DNA of 64,000 nucleotides from positions 1 to 64,000 of the forward strand of contig JAHBVH010000040.1 in NCBI GenBank assembly GCA_019637645.1, given 5' to 3'. Source of the stretch: Caldilineaceae bacterium (GTDB lineage Bacteria; Chloroflexota; Anaerolineae; Caldilineales; Caldilineaceae). The notes beneath the pieces are model-generated. The model was not told the origin of the DNA. It saw only the letters and a list, made by a program, of their open reading frames with translations, and ran no database searches. Positions 15,268-25,535 of this stretch are shown one piece after another (positions within the stretch are counted from its first letter, which is position 1; each line of letters opens with the position of its first letter). Made by a program: the position numbers and the translations under genes.

Positions 15268-16785
15268 TTAGAAAACAAGCGCCAACAACTGACGTGAAGC
15301 ATTGTCAGCCCAATCGATGACATTGGGTGGATAGACACCGATCCAGAAGGTGGCAACAACACAAATCGTCAGCGCCAATTGCACCGGAATACTAATCGAC
15401 AGTGGCTTCTGGCCTTCACTCGTGGTGAAGAACATGGCACGTACCACATTCAAATAGTAGTAGGCGGCAATTGCGGCGTTAATGGTCGCAACCGCGGCTA
15501 ACCAGAAATATTGGTGTTGGATGGCCGCGCCAAAGACATAGAATTTACCGATAAAGCCACCGGTCAGCGGAATACCGGTGAGGCTCAGCATAAAGAAGAG
15601 CATCGACAAAGCCAATGACGGCGAGCGTTGGAAGAGATTGTCAAACTTGTCGATCTCCGTGCTGCCCGCATCTTCCTCAACCGCCATCACCACCATGAAG
15701 GCACCTACATTGGTGAAGAGATAGGCGAAGAGATAGATCAAGACGCCGTTGAGCCCGTTATTGGTCAGCGTTGCCAAATCCCCTTGGGTGCTCGAAACAA
15801 CCGCGACCAAGCCCATGAGAATATAGCCAGCCTGTGCAACGGAGCTATAGGCCAACATACGTTTCACATTGGTTTGGCGCAGTGCGATCAGGTTACCCAC
15901 ACTCATGGTGAAGATACTCAGACCAGCCAAAATCGGCACCCAGTCGGCCCGATTCGCGGCAAACCCGACAATAAAGACGCGGGCCAATACAGCAAAACCC
16001 ACCGCTTTGGAAGCCGTTGACAAATAGGCCGTAATCGGCGTCGGCGCGCCATCGTAGGTATCTGGTGCCCATTGATAGAAAGGGGCAAGACTGGTTTTGA
16101 ACCCAAGCCCCACCAAGACTAACAAGGTCGAAACCAATGCCACTGGTTCCAATGCTTCATTGGCCGCAAACGCTTGACCAATCGCCTGTAGATTCAAGGA
16201 GCCAGAAGCGCCATACAAGAGGCTTAGGCCGTAGAGCATAATGGAGGAAGCCACCGAGCCATAGAGAAAATACTTCACCCCGGCTTCGGTACTTCGCTTA
16301 TCGGTGCGTACAATGCCTACCAATATATAACTGATAATGGAAAGGGCTTCGATGGCCAAAAAGATCAACAGCAAATTATTGGCACTAACAGCAAAGCTCA
16401 TTGCCATGGTCACAAACAGGAAAAGTGACCAAAATTCGCCCTTCCCGGCAATCCGCTGATTCATGAAACCGCCGCCCGATACAGCGACAATCAACATAGC
16501 GGTATAAATGGTAATTTTGACAAAAAGGCCAAATGGATCGACATCGATCACAGTCAGTGCTGTGAAGGGCTCTGGCGTAAACCCGGTGGCAGAAAAGCGG
16601 CCAAACTGGGAGATTACCCCCACAAGGCCAACAAACAGAAACAGCACCGTAATCGCCATGTAGCCACGGCCTGAATCATTCTTATTGTTTAAGGTGGTGT
16701 CCAGGACTAAAATGAGCAATCCACCGATGAGTAGAATGATTTCCGGCAATATCGACCCAAGTGAACCAACGGTTACTTCGCTCAA
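15268..16785 (-). CDS. nuoN: NADH-quinone oxidoreductase subunit N, copy 1
   Basis: A 505-residue antiporter-like proton-pumping subunit of the complex I membrane arm, with about 14 transmembrane segments. Proton_antipo_M features are seen: FLAIEALSIISYILVG (with the key Glu), YFLYGSVASSIMLYG, FKTSLAPFYQWAPDTYDGAPTP (with the TM7 Lys region) and LRQTNVKRMLAYSSVAQAGY. It starts with TTG, supported by AAGGGGGG five bases upstream. It is the last gene of the - strand nuo cluster. Compare the diverged copy at 39404: both retain the pumping motifs. Confidence 0.93.
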   Translation of the reverse strand: MSEVTVGSLGSILPEIILLIGGLLILVLDTTLNNKNDSGRGYMAITVLFLFVGLVGVISQFGRFSATGFTPEPFTALTVIDVDPFGLFVKITIYTAMLIVAVSGGGFMNQRIAGKGEFWSLFLFVTMAMSFAVSANNLLLIFLAIEALSIISYILVGIVRTDKRSTEAGVKYFLYGSVASSIMLYGLSLLYGASGSLNLQAIGQAFAANEALEPVALVSTLLVLVGLGFKTSLAPFYQWAPDTYDGAPTPITAYLSTASKAVGFAVLARVFIVGFAANRADWVPILAGLSIFTMSVGNLIALRQTNVKRMLAYSSVAQAGYILMGLVAVVSSTQGDLATLTNNGLNGVLIYLFAYLFTNVGAFMVVMAVEEDAGSTEIDKFDNLFQRSPSLALSMLFFMLSLTGIPLTGGFIGKFYVFGAAIQHQYFWLAAVATINAAIAAYYYLNVVRAMFFTTSEGQKPLSISIPVQLALTICVVATFWIGVYPPNVIDWADNASRQLLALVF

Positions 16786-16870
16786 GGTCGCCCCCCTTGT
16801 TTTCGTGAAAGTAGGCGGTAAATAGGCATGAGTTCGCTTGCCTTCGCTACCTATTTACCCAGCTACTAAA

Positions 16871-18481
16871 TTACAGAATACCGTGAATAAACTCGATCAA
16901 CTGCACGGCTGCGCCGTTGAAATAGTTTAAAACGAGCGTCGGGTAGATGCCCAGGATGAACATACCGATGATCAACGGCCATAGGGTGAGCTTTTCAAAA
17001 GCTACCATATCGGTTGGGCCATCAGCATCTTCCCCTTGGGCAGTTGTCCAGTGATGCACCTTGTGGGCATCATACTCGCCCAAGAAGACATTCTGGATAA
17101 TACGCCACAAGATATAGACCGCCGTCATCACAATGCCGATGGTACCAAAGGCGGCCCAATAGGGCACAATCGCGAAGGCACCGCGGAAGGTGAAGAATTC
17201 GGCCCAGAAGCCCGCTAACCCTGGGAGGCCCAAGCTCGCAAAGCCTGCAACCAACATCAGTGCATAGAAGTATGGAGTCTTGGAGCTGAGACCGCCAAAT
17301 TTTGCCAGTTCACGGGTGTGGGCACGTTCATAAATGACACCCACCAAAAGGAAGAGCGCCCCCGTGATAATCCCATGGTTAAACATTTGCAAGGTCGCGC
17401 CATTGATCGCCATCGCCGCGCTATCGCGCAAGGCTTCTTCGGAAAGGTGGAACACTTCCGCGGCCTGGCGCATGCCTTCTGGCGTAATGACTTGAGCCGC
17501 CGCACCAATGCCCAACATTACATAGCCCATGTGCGAAACCGAGCTATAGGCAATTAAACGCTTGAGATCGGTTTGGGCAACACAGATAAACGCGCCATAG
17601 ACAATCGCGATTGCCCCCAAGGCAACAATCCACATGGCCCAGTATTGGCTAGCCGTTGGATAGGTGGGCAAGATAATGCGCAAGAAGCCATAGGCCCCCA
17701 GCTTCAGCAATACACCGGCCAGAATCACGCTACCGGCCGTTGGCGCTTCGGTATGGGCATCAGGTAGCCAAGTGTGAAAGGGGAAGCTTGGCACTTTGAA
17801 GGCAAAGCCCAAGAAAAAGCCCCAGAAGGCTAAGCTAGTAAAGAGCAGGGCATCAGAAGCTGGCAGATCCTGGAAGGGACGCAAGGCAGCCGCTTCGAGA
17901 ATATTGAAGGTGCCCGTCGCAAAGTAGGTGCCTAGAATCGCCAACAACATGGCGACAGAGCCGATCAACGTGTAGATAAAGAATTTGATCGAAGCATAAC
18001 TGCGATTTGCACCGCCCCAAATGCCAATCAACAGATACATTGGCACTAGGCTGATTTCCCAGAAGACATAGAAAAGCACATAATCTAACGCCATAAAGAC
18101 GCCGAACATGCTCAATTCCAGCAAATGGAACATGATAAAATACTCTTTGACACGAGTGCGGATTGTTCCTGCGCTGTAGTAGATGCTCAACGTTGAGAGC
18201 AAAGCGGTTAGGAAAATCAGGGGCACACTCAAGCCATCCACGCCTAAGTGGAAGCTAGCATTGAGCGCTTCGATCCACGGGAAGCGCACCTCGAACTGCA
18301 TCCCTGTTGCCGAAAAATCAAAGGCAAAGAGCATGTAAATGCTCAGGCCCAGGGGAAGCAGACTAGCAAAGATCGAGCCCCATTTGATAGCCCGTTCATT
18401 GTTGCTCGTCAGGACCAGCAGAGCAGCAACCCCAGGCCAAAACAGAATCAGTATCAACAACCATGAATTTAGGAATTCCAT
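16871..18481 (-). CDS. nuoM: NADH-quinone oxidoreductase subunit M, copy 1
   Basis: A 536-residue antiporter-like subunit with about 14 transmembrane segments. Family motifs: FFVFWEISL-type YVFWEISLVPMYLLIGIWGG with the conserved Glu, FKVPSFPFHTWLPDAHTEAP with the conserved Lys, and TDLKRLIAYSSVSHMGYVML. The ATG has GGAGGG 9 nt upstream. There is an insertion near residues 330-360 (a polar, Ala/Glu-rich stretch EVFHLSEEALRDSAAM) that copy 2 lacks. It is followed by nuoN after 85 bp. Confidence 0.93.
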   Translation of the reverse strand: MEFLNSWLLILILFWPGVAALLVLTSNNERAIKWGSIFASLLPLGLSIYMLFAFDFSATGMQFEVRFPWIEALNASFHLGVDGLSVPLIFLTALLSTLSIYYSAGTIRTRVKEYFIMFHLLELSMFGVFMALDYVLFYVFWEISLVPMYLLIGIWGGANRSYASIKFFIYTLIGSVAMLLAILGTYFATGTFNILEAAALRPFQDLPASDALLFTSLAFWGFFLGFAFKVPSFPFHTWLPDAHTEAPTAGSVILAGVLLKLGAYGFLRIILPTYPTASQYWAMWIVALGAIAIVYGAFICVAQTDLKRLIAYSSVSHMGYVMLGIGAAAQVITPEGMRQAAEVFHLSEEALRDSAAMAINGATLQMFNHGIITGALFLLVGVIYERAHTRELAKFGGLSSKTPYFYALMLVAGFASLGLPGLAGFWAEFFTFRGAFAIVPYWAAFGTIGIVMTAVYILWRIIQNVFLGEYDAHKVHHWTTAQGEDADGPTDMVAFEKLTLWPLIIGMFILGIYPTLVLNYFNGAAVQLIEFIHGIL

Positions 18482-18654
18482 GAATTTTCCCTCCGCAGAG
18501 CCTTACTTTTGGAATTCAGTCTGAAAAGTAAATTTTTACAAAAAGTTTTGCATGCCGAAAGTAGTAAGCAAAGAGAAAGTGTGTTCCGTTTGCCTCACTA
18601 CCAATCTACCGTTTTATCTTTTAGAAGTTACCTAACGGATAGACGCTACTCGAG

Positions 18655-18683
18655 ACCTGCCTGGTTTTGGAGACCAGACAGGT
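18655..18683. repeat. Palindromic repeat, copy 4
   Basis: Arms acctgcctggt and accagacaggt pair with one mismatch. It lies between nuoL and nuoM inside the - strand nuo cluster, so it cannot be a simple end-of-operon terminator unless it is leaky. Confidence 0.7.
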
Positions 18684-18726
18684 TTTATCCAAAAGCGTAA
18701 CTCCCACAACAGTCCACCAGACGCCA

Positions 18727-20982
18727 TTAGACCAAGGTCAAGAAGATGGGTAGCGCCTTGAGCAACAGCCAAACTGTCACCGAAACCGCCAAGACCATTA
18801 AATAGACCTGAATCTGACCATCTTGGGTATTGCGCAAGATACGACCAGCACCATCCGAGATAGAACCCAACAAGTTTACCAACCCATCGACGACGATCCG
18901 GTCAAAAGCGGCCAAGAAATAGGAGATACGTACACCAATGGTCCCGATCGCATTCACAATGGGGTCAATCACCCATAGGTCATCGAACCAGTAGAGGAAC
19001 TTGGAGAGGCCATTGGAAAAAGCCACGATCGTATTCTTATACAATTCGTCAATGTAATACTTATTATGCAACACCAACCAGAGTGGCCCCAACACGTTGC
19101 GGAGCGGATCGACTTGGCCTTCCTTGAGCCCTTTCCCGTAGACCACATAACCGACCAAGAGGCCACCTAAGGCAACCACAACAGATACCGCCAACGGGAC
19201 CAGATTGAATTGGGGATGTAGCGAATAAAATTCCAAATACTCGACATAAGGCTCGAGGAAGTGCTCAATCCAGTTGGTAATCCCAAACCAGCCAGGGATA
19301 CCGAACCAGCCAAGGACAATCGCAAAGGGCGAAATCAGGATAAGGGGAATGGTCATAGCCGGCACGCTCTCTGGGGCATGAGCAGCCATTTCGGTGCGCG
19401 GTGTACCCAAGAAAGAAAGGGCAATTTGCCGCATGGTATAGAAAGCGGTCAAGAAAGCCGCAATGGCTAAGGTCCAGAAGACCACCGTGTTGCCACCATA
19501 CCAAGCACTGGCTAAGATTTCATCCTTGGACCAGAAACCTGCCGTAATCAATGGGAAACCACTCAAGGCCAAGCCACCGATAATAAAGGTATAGGCCGTA
19601 CGCGGCATGCGGGTCAACAAGCCACCCATATTGCGCATATCTTGGGGATCTTCGGGATCCAACGCGCCATCGGGGCGCGGGATCAACGTGCGCTTGCTGT
19701 GGGCATCCTCCCCATGGTGGTCGTCCCCATGCGCGTCGTGCCCATGGGCATCATGACCGTGACCAGCCTTTTCATGCACATGGTGCAGACCATGTTCTAC
19801 CCCATGAATCACACTACCAGAACCCAAGAAGAGCAGTGCCTTGAAGAAGGCATGGGTAATCAGATGGAAAATCGCCGCAACATATGCCCCAATCCCAATC
19901 GCGGCGACCATAAAGCCCAACTGGCTAATGGTGGAGTAGGCCAACACCCGCTTAATATCCCACTGCGCCACAGCAATGGTTGAGGCAAAGATCGCGGTAA
20001 AGGCCCCAATAAAGGCGACAAAAGTCATCGTCCCTGGGGAAGCCTCACCCGCTACATAGAAGAGGGGGAACATCCGTACCAACAAGAAGACACCCGCCGA
20101 AACCATCGTCGCGGCATGAATCATGGCGCTGACAGGGGTTGGGCCTTCCATGGCATCGGGCAACCACACATGCAACGGAAACTGAGCACTCTTACCAACC
20201 GTCCCAAAGAAAATCAGGAGAGCAATCGCGGCAACCCACGGCATGGTCTGATTGATCAGCGGAACCGTAACGGTTAACTCGGCTAAGCGACGAAGGTTCT
20301 CTGGATTGAGGATGTCACGGAACATCAAGCTACTGGGTTCACTATGAATATAGAGGAACATAATGCCCAATAACATAATGACATCACCGATACGGGTGGT
20401 CATAAAGGCCTTAATTGAGGCTCCCTGCGCAGACTTCTTTTCATACCAGAAACCAATGAGCAGATAGCTACAGAGGCCCATCACTTCCCAGAAGATGAAG
20501 AAGGTTAGCAACGAATTGGAGACCACCAACCCCAGCATCCCCGTGGCAAAGAGGCTAATGTAGGCCATAAAGCGGCTATAGCGTGGATCTTTACCTTGGC
20601 GATAGGCCTCTGGGTAGTCAGCCGGCTTTAAGTGATGCGGGAAAGTCATGTAGCCACTGGCATACACGAAAATCATCACCAACAAAAAGGATGACATAAA
20701 CAACATCAGTGCATTAGCCGGATCGACCTGATAGCCCACCGAAATAGCGCTTGTTCCTGTTGGAATGGAAAAGAGCTGGTTTTCAACCGGATGTTCACCA
20801 AAATTCTCTGCAAAAAAAGCAGTGAAGGCAATCGGCCAGCTCAGTAACAAGCTGGTAATAACGCCACTAATCGCAACCATGGCGCTGACCGTCTTGTTCG
20901 GATTGAGAAAAAGCACAATGGCTAAAAACGCTAAAAAGGGTGGAACAGGAACCAGCCAGGCTAAATTAAGAAATCCATCCAT
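18727..20982 (-). CDS. nuoL: NADH-quinone oxidoreductase subunit L, copy 1, with His-rich insert
   Basis: A 751-residue distal antiporter-like subunit with the long C-terminal lateral-helix region. Motifs: [39 protein letters not shown] and [16 protein letters not shown]. Between [17 protein letters not shown] and [10 protein letters not shown] it carries an extra loop of about 45 residues very rich in His and Asp ([20 protein letters not shown]), absent from the copy at 35898 and from E. coli NuoL (613 residues). The loop could bind metal, but that is a guess. An in-frame TTG lies 6 bp upstream; ATG with TGAGG upstream was preferred. Confidence 0.93.
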   Translation of the reverse strand: MDGFLNLAWLVPVPPFLAFLAIVLFLNPNKTVSAMVAISGVITSLLLSWPIAFTAFFAENFGEHPVENQLFSIPTGTSAISVGYQVDPANALMLFMSSFLLVMIFVYASGYMTFPHHLKPADYPEAYRQGKDPRYSRFMAYISLFATGMLGLVVSNSLLTFFIFWEVMGLCSYLLIGFWYEKKSAQGASIKAFMTTRIGDVIMLLGIMFLYIHSEPSSLMFRDILNPENLRRLAELTVTVPLINQTMPWVAAIALLIFFGTVGKSAQFPLHVWLPDAMEGPTPVSAMIHAATMVSAGVFLLVRMFPLFYVAGEASPGTMTFVAFIGAFTAIFASTIAVAQWDIKRVLAYSTISQLGFMVAAIGIGAYVAAIFHLITHAFFKALLFLGSGSVIHGVEHGLHHVHEKAGHGHDAHGHDAHGDDHHGEDAHSKRTLIPRPDGALDPEDPQDMRNMGGLLTRMPRTAYTFIIGGLALSGFPLITAGFWSKDEILASAWYGGNTVVFWTLAIAAFLTAFYTMRQIALSFLGTPRTEMAAHAPESVPAMTIPLILISPFAIVLGWFGIPGWFGITNWIEHFLEPYVEYLEFYSLHPQFNLVPLAVSVVVALGGLLVGYVVYGKGLKEGQVDPLRNVLGPLWLVLHNKYYIDELYKNTIVAFSNGLSKFLYWFDDLWVIDPIVNAIGTIGVRISYFLAAFDRIVVDGLVNLLGSISDGAGRILRNTQDGQIQVYLMVLAVSVTVWLLLKALPIFLTLV

Positions 20983-21112
20983 GAGCAAACCTCATTTGTC
21001 ATGACCTAATCACCCTCTGGTGACTTAGATAAGTATATGTAGCCCAAAATCTTTTCGGTCGGCTGCCATGCAACCGATGGTCTAACAGCTTTTGAAAAAC
21101 GATGCGTAACTT

Positions 21113-21466
21113 TTAACGGCGTTTTCGTATTTCAAATAGATTGGTAATCCCATACCCGAGCAAGGCACCGATCACGGCAAAGAGCAAAAAAAGCCAGTCA
21201 TTGCCTAATTGCAACACGGTACCGACACCGACAAAAACTGCTGCTCCGGCCAGCGCCCCTAGCAACAAACGCTGATGTTCGGCTTTCTTTTGCTTTGTTT
21301 CTGCAAGTAAAGCCTTTGCATCGCGAAAATCAGGCGCATACTTCACAATCTCTTGGAGCGCATGCACGGCACCAGTATAGTTGCCTTGACTCATTTTGTC
21401 TTGCGCAAGTTGGTAGAGAAATTCACATTGCTCCTCCAACGTGCCTGTCAACGTCTGTTTTGGCAT
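21113..21466 (-). CDS. Unknown small membrane protein with TPR-like N-terminus, inside nuo cluster
   Basis: A 117-residue protein not recognised as any complex I subunit. Residues ~10-60 look like one tetratricopeptide helix pair (LYQLAQDKMSQGNYTGAVHA, then a PDFRDAKALL helix), followed by a Lys-rich stretch and two hydrophobic helices (~73-112), ending FEIRKRR. It sits between nuoK and nuoL in the same orientation, with 53 bp on one side and about 130 bp on the other, so it is probably co-transcribed. An assembly or accessory role for the membrane arm is a hypothesis based only on position. The ATG is preceded by TTGGAGA. Confidence 0.7.
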   Translation of the reverse strand: MPKQTLTGTLEEQCEFLYQLAQDKMSQGNYTGAVHALQEIVKYAPDFRDAKALLAETKQKKAEHQRLLLGALAGAAVFVGVGTVLQLGNDWLFLLFAVIGALLGYGITNLFEIRKRR

Positions 21467-21519
21467 TCTCCAATCAAACTACCTTGTCCATTGCTGCAGT
21501 TGCACCACAGTAGCCGAGA

Positions 21520-21831
21520 TTAGCCCTTTAACAGATTCAATTCGTCCAAATTCACCGTCTTGCGGCTGCGATAGACGGAGATAATGAGCGCCAAACCAAC
21601 CGCGGCTTCGGCAGCGGCAATCGCGATGACGAACAGGGCAAAAAGCAACCCTTCTAGCTGGGCCGCCGTCTCACCATAGCGCCAAAAAGCCGCTAAGTTG
21701 ATGTTAACTGCATTCAACATTAACTCGATACCCATCAGCACAGCAACTGCATTGCGGCGCGAAAGTGCCGCTAGCAGACCGCAACAGAAAATAAAGGCGG
21801 CTAGTATAAGATACCAACTCAGAGGAACCAT
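21520..21831 (-). CDS. nuoK: NADH-quinone oxidoreductase subunit K, copy 1
   Basis: A 103-residue three-helix membrane subunit homologous to MrpC. It shows the family motifs [20 protein letters not shown] (with the buried Glu of TM2) and [18 protein letters not shown] (with the second Glu). The C-terminus [10 protein letters not shown] matches the family. It lies 57 bp after nuoJ in the - strand cluster. Copy 2 at 35584 shares the same motifs. Confidence 0.93.
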   Translation of the reverse strand: MVPLSWYLILAAFIFCCGLLAALSRRNAVAVLMGIELMLNAVNINLAAFWRYGETAAQLEGLLFALFVIAIAAAEAAVGLALIISVYRSRKTVNLDELNLLKG

Positions 21832-21888
21832 ATCGTCTTAATCCCCACTCTCCCTGATGAAAGCCTGAATCATATTGATACGTGAACC

Positions 21889-22482
21889 TTATTCCCGGTC
21901 ACGTGCTAACAAGATGGCGCCGGCCAGAGCCACCAGCAAGAGAACCGCCATCAATTCAAAGGGCACCAAATAGGTGGTCACAAACATTTGGCCCAAAGAA
22001 GCAATCATAGCTTCTCCGGTACCGCGATCCGAAAAAACACCCCAGGAGAGGGTACTTAGATCAACAGCGGCATTGGGCCAGGGCATCGAGGCCACCAAAC
22101 CAGCCAAAACCACAAAGAGCAAGGAGATAATCATGGTCGCTGTGCCAGCTTGCCGGTTTAGGGGCGAGGTGCTGCCAAACATCATGCCACGTGTCAACAT
22201 AATCGCAAAGGTGATCAACGTGGAAATTGCGCCGACATAAACCAGCACTTGGCTAACGGCCAAAAATTCCGCCTCGAGCATGGCATAAATACCAGCCACA
22301 GCAAAGAGCGTGCCGACCAAGGCCAATGCACTGTGGAAGAGGTTGCGTGCTAACACAACCATCAGCGCACAGAGCGCAGCAGACAAGGCCAAGCCCACAA
22401 AGACTACCTGCTGAATTGTAGGTATGGTTGGCGCAGTCTGTGCCATTAATTGTTCAATTAACTGAGTTAACTGTTCTACCAT
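21889..22482 (-). CDS. nuoJ: NADH-quinone oxidoreductase subunit J, copy 1
   Basis: A 197-residue five-helix membrane subunit. Motifs typical of Nuo[41 protein letters not shown] and a last helix in [21 protein letters not shown] hydrophilic N-terminal extension ([14 protein letters not shown]) is longer than in copy 2 (171 residues). It lies between nuoH and nuoK. No nuoI lies between nuoH and nuoJ, unlike the usual order. Confidence 0.92.
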   Translation of the reverse strand: MVEQLTQLIEQLMAQTAPTIPTIQQVVFVGLALSAALCALMVVLARNLFHSALALVGTLFAVAGIYAMLEAEFLAVSQVLVYVGAISTLITFAIMLTRGMMFGSTSPLNRQAGTATMIISLLFVVLAGLVASMPWPNAAVDLSTLSWGVFSDRGTGEAMIASLGQMFVTTYLVPFELMAVLLLVALAGAILLARDRE

Positions 22483-22554
22483 GGATCCACTTGCTTTCCA
22501 GATCTGATAAAAAGGCTGTCTACACGTACAGCCGCTGGTTACTTACCCTACAAG

Positions 22555-23772
22555 TTAGTCCCCAGACGCCGGTTGCATGGTGCCAATGAGAGACTTCGGT
22601 GCAAAGGCACGCTTGGTGCGCATCTGTTCTTGTTTGAAATAGTTGGTGAGAATATTCACAACCACACCAATCACGACCAAATTACCCACCAAAACCGCCA
22701 CATATTGCAGCCACACAGGGCCAAAGAGCTTCATGGCCAACATCTGCCAGAGAATCAGTGCTAAGACCAACGGCACCAACACCTTCCAGGCAAAGGACAT
22801 CATTTGGTCCACCCGCACGCGGGGAAAGGTTCCCTTGATCCACATAACAAGGGTATAGAAAGCAAAGGCTTTAATCAGGAAGTAAACCACGCCCAGCGCT
22901 GGCACTTGATCAACAAAGGGACCTTGCCAACCGCCAAAGAAAAGCATCACCGCAATCGCCCCGAGGAAAAAGGTATTTAGAAATTGGGCGAGGAAGAACA
23001 TGGCAAACTTCATGCCAGAATACTCAATATGAAAACCAGCAATCAACTCAGATTCAGCTTCTAAGAGGTCAAAAGGAGTCTGTTCGCTCTCGGCCAGTGC
23101 GCTAATTAAATAAATGAGCGCCATCCCCGGCATCAAAATGACGAACCAACCGACCCCCAAATTAAACCCGAAGATATTGAGCGATTGCGCCTCGGTGATC
23201 AGACCGAGCCGCATACTGCCAACCCATAGCACAGGCGCCAACATAGCCAATACCATAGGGATTTCATAGCTTAATAATTGCGCAACCACGCGGAAGCCAG
23301 CCAACAAGGCATATTTGTTATTGCTACTCCAGCCAGCCATGAGGGCCGCCATGATCCCAATCGAACCCAAGGCCACCAAATAGAGCACGCCAATATTGAG
23401 GTCTACCCCAATCCAACCAGGCGCAATTGCCACGACGGCCAAGGTCAAAACTACGCCAAAGACCGACAGAAGAGGCGCCAAAACATAGGCGAGAAAGTCG
23501 GCATTAGCCGGGCGAATATCTTCTTTTGTCAACAACTTCGCAGCATCCGCTACGGTTTGGAATAGACCATAAGGGCCGACACGATTAGGGCCAATGCGAT
23601 CTTGGAGTCGACTAATGACTTTGCGGGTAATCCAGATCAAAAGTAAGGCTAAGACCGGCCCGACGCTTGCCAGCACGAGGGCACCCACGGCGAGCGCAAT
23701 AATGACCGCCGCGGCTTCGGGTAAACCCAATCCACTCAAAAGGTTGGATAGGCCTTCACTCCATTGCTCCAT
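22555..23772 (-). CDS. nuoH: NADH-quinone oxidoreductase subunit H, copy 1
   Basis: A 405-residue membrane subunit that forms part of the quinone cavity and links the peripheral and membrane arms. Seen: [38 protein letters not shown], and the acidic loop [20 protein letters not shown] with conserved Glu residues. The ATG is preceded by GGTGGAGA; an upstream GTG in frame is less likely. Copy 2 at 33306 has 333 residues, so this copy is longer, chiefly at the N-terminus and C-terminus ([20 protein letters not shown]). Confidence 0.93.
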   Translation of the reverse strand: MEQWSEGLSNLLSGLGLPEAAAVIIALAVGALVLASVGPVLALLLIWITRKVISRLQDRIGPNRVGPYGLFQTVADAAKLLTKEDIRPANADFLAYVLAPLLSVFGVVLTLAVVAIAPGWIGVDLNIGVLYLVALGSIGIMAALMAGWSSNNKYALLAGFRVVAQLLSYEIPMVLAMLAPVLWVGSMRLGLITEAQSLNIFGFNLGVGWFVILMPGMALIYLISALAESEQTPFDLLEAESELIAGFHIEYSGMKFAMFFLAQFLNTFFLGAIAVMLFFGGWQGPFVDQVPALGVVYFLIKAFAFYTLVMWIKGTFPRVRVDQMMSFAWKVLVPLVLALILWQMLAMKLFGPVWLQYVAVLVGNLVVIGVVVNILTNYFKQEQMRTKRAFAPKSLIGTMQPASGD

Positions 23773-23894
23773 GGTTATCGTCTCCACCAAATGTATTTAC
23801 TGAGTTCCAATCATGGCCGAACAGCCAGATTTTGTTAGACAATCGAATTAAGTAAGCTTTGAAATGCGGAGAAGGCTACGTGCCACACGGCCCC

Positions 23895-24251
23895 TTAGTC
23901 CCACTCCAATGCACCCTTGCGCCATTCTAAGAATAAACCGAGCAAAAGAATCAGGACAAAGGTGATGGTCGCGACCACCGCAAAGAGCGATAGTTGGCTA
24001 TAAGCAAGGGCAATGGGGAAGAGGAAGATGACCTCAACGTCGAAGATCAAGAAGATCAACCCAATCAAATAATATTGAGCACGAAACTGTACCCAAGTAT
24101 CACCAATCGTCTCGACACCGCTTTCATAGGTGGCTGTTTTGATGGGATCGGGCCGTTTGGGGCCCAAGATCCAACCGAGCGCAACCGCGACGCCAGGGAG
24201 AATAAAGGCAAAGACGCTAAGGATGAGAATAAAGCCATACTGAGTGAGCAT
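23895..24251 (-). CDS. nuoA: NADH-quinone oxidoreductase subunit A, copy 1
   Basis: A 118-residue three-helix subunit at the junction of the arms. Motifs: LGPKRPDPIKTATYESGVET, FRAQYYLIGLIFLIFDVEVI and LGLFLEWRKGALEWD. The start was chosen at the ATG preceded by TTAGGAG; a longer frame starts 24 bp upstream without a ribosome site. It is the first gene of the - strand nuo cluster and lies 123 bp before nuoH. The peripheral genes nuoB, C, D and I that usually follow nuoA are absent. Confidence 0.93.
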   Translation of the reverse strand: MLTQYGFILILSVFAFILPGVAVALGWILGPKRPDPIKTATYESGVETIGDTWVQFRAQYYLIGLIFLIFDVEVIFLFPIALAYSQLSLFAVVATITFVLILLLGLFLEWRKGALEWD

Positions 24252-24636
24252 TACCAGACTCCTAAGGCAGTACACATAGATAGAATACAGAACCGCTGTT
24301 GTTCAAACGCAGCTTTAGGCGTACGCTTTATTGGTGCTTGTGTTACGGCAAATGTACAAGCTCAGCTTACCCATTAGGTGCGCGCGCTCTGGAACCAAGG
24401 GCTCATGCATACGATTGGTTGATCAACATTTCCATTTGTGTAGAATTGAACAAATGCTAATGTATGGTAGCATACGACCTGGGCAATGGAAAAATTCGCG
24501 CGGCAACAGATCATAAAATACAAACTCAATTTTGTTACTAGCTGCCAATGATACCAAGAGAAAGTACAGCTTGCCAATCGCTGAGAAAGGCGAGGAAAAC
24601 GGCAATGTTCGATTTTTCACAATGTTATAAGCAAAG

Positions 24637-24665
24637 TTGACACGCCTACTTGCCCGTGTTAGAAT
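24637..24665 (+). promoter_or_regulatory. Sigma-70-like promoter for the complete nuo operon
   Basis: A perfect TTGACA is followed after exactly 17 nt by TAGAAT. Transcription would start near 24672, giving a leader of about 385 nt before nuoA. Confidence 0.6.
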
Positions 24666-24717
24666 CAACCCACATTTGTGCGTAGTTGCAAAAAATATAG
24701 TTGTTTCTATAAAGGCT

Positions 24718-24757
24718 GACTCAACCGGTTAACAGAATATGTTAGCGCTGTTGAGTC
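24718..24757 (+). promoter_or_regulatory. Stem-loop in the leader of the complete nuo operon
   Basis: Arms starting gactcaac and ending gttgagtc continue inward (gttaaca/tgttagc) with a small bulge around a short loop. It lies about 45 nt after the predicted transcription start and 300 nt before nuoA. Confidence 0.5.
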
Positions 24758-25055
24758 AATGTTTTGTTGGCCTTTTGCATTACTTCTTTCCCGTTCATCC
24801 AGCTGGTTTTTGAACGCCAACAAACATAGCGCCATGAATAGCATTTATCTTGGCATTCAGATGCAAAGCCCCAACCTATGCGCCAACAGCACCGACAACG
24901 TAGTTCCGGGTAGGCGCTCCATGGTTCTGTCGATCTAGCGTTGTTTCTAGCATAGTAGGTCAAAGTGGTTTTAACCCGCACAGTGTAGAGGCCATTGTCA
25001 ACGCAACAGGTTGGTCATAGCACACACTGTACAGCCTCAATCGGAGGAAGCGTCT

Positions 25056-25427
25056 GTGGCGATTGAATATTTTCCATTACTCATTTTAATTTTGATTGCA
25101 ACCTTTGTCGGGGCGGTTGCCGTACTCGTGCCTGCCCTTTTGGGCCCCCGCCGCGACAACCCCCAAAAGTTACAGCCCTATGAGTCCGGTATCATCCCTT
25201 TTATGGATGCACGCCGGCGGTTTCCCATTAAGTATTATTTGGTTGCCATGCTCTTCATTTTGTTCGACATTGAAGTCATCTTTCTCTACCCTTGGGCAGC
25301 CGTTATGCGCACACTGCGCGACAATTATTCCATGGCTTTTGTTCTATTGCCCATGGGCTTTTTCCTCTTTGTTCTCATTATCGGCTTGCTATACGAATGG
25401 CGAAAAGGTGCCTTGGATTGGGACTAA
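25056..25427 (+). CDS. nuoA: NADH-quinone oxidoreductase subunit A, copy 2
   Basis: A 123-residue three-helix subunit. GTG start chosen from a strong GGAGGAAG 5 nt upstream; the frame is open for another 45 bp upstream without a ribosome site. Motifs: LGPRRDNPQKLQPYESGI, FPIKYYLVAMLFILFDIEVI and LLYEWRKGALDWD. First gene of the 12-gene + strand operon. It is diverged from copy 1 but both keep the conserved acidic residues. Confidence 0.94.
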   Translation: MAIEYFPLLILILIATFVGAVAVLVPALLGPRRDNPQKLQPYESGIIPFMDARRRFPIKYYLVAMLFILFDIEVIFLYPWAAVMRTLRDNYSMAFVLLPMGFFLFVLIIGLLYEWRKGALDWD

Positions 25428-25535
25428 CGCGAGCTTTCGTAGGCAACCAAGCATAAGTAGATCCATCACTAGGGGCGACCCTAGTCTTTACAATTGAGTG
25501 CAGATTCAGTAGATGTGAGTATATAAGGTGAGCTG

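Larger units (their letters stand above)
24252..25055. other. Divergent intergenic region between the two nuo clusters
   Basis: About 800 bp with no convincing coding sequence. It separates the first genes of two oppositely transcribed nuo clusters, so it must carry both promoters and any shared control. A good + strand promoter and a stem-loop are listed separately; no confident - strand promoter was found. Confidence 0.7.

Noticed and set aside
24742..24981. Small - strand frame in the divergent nuo region
   Set aside because: Cys/Arg-rich translation without a ribosome site or similarity, overlapping the stem-loop; treated as non-coding.
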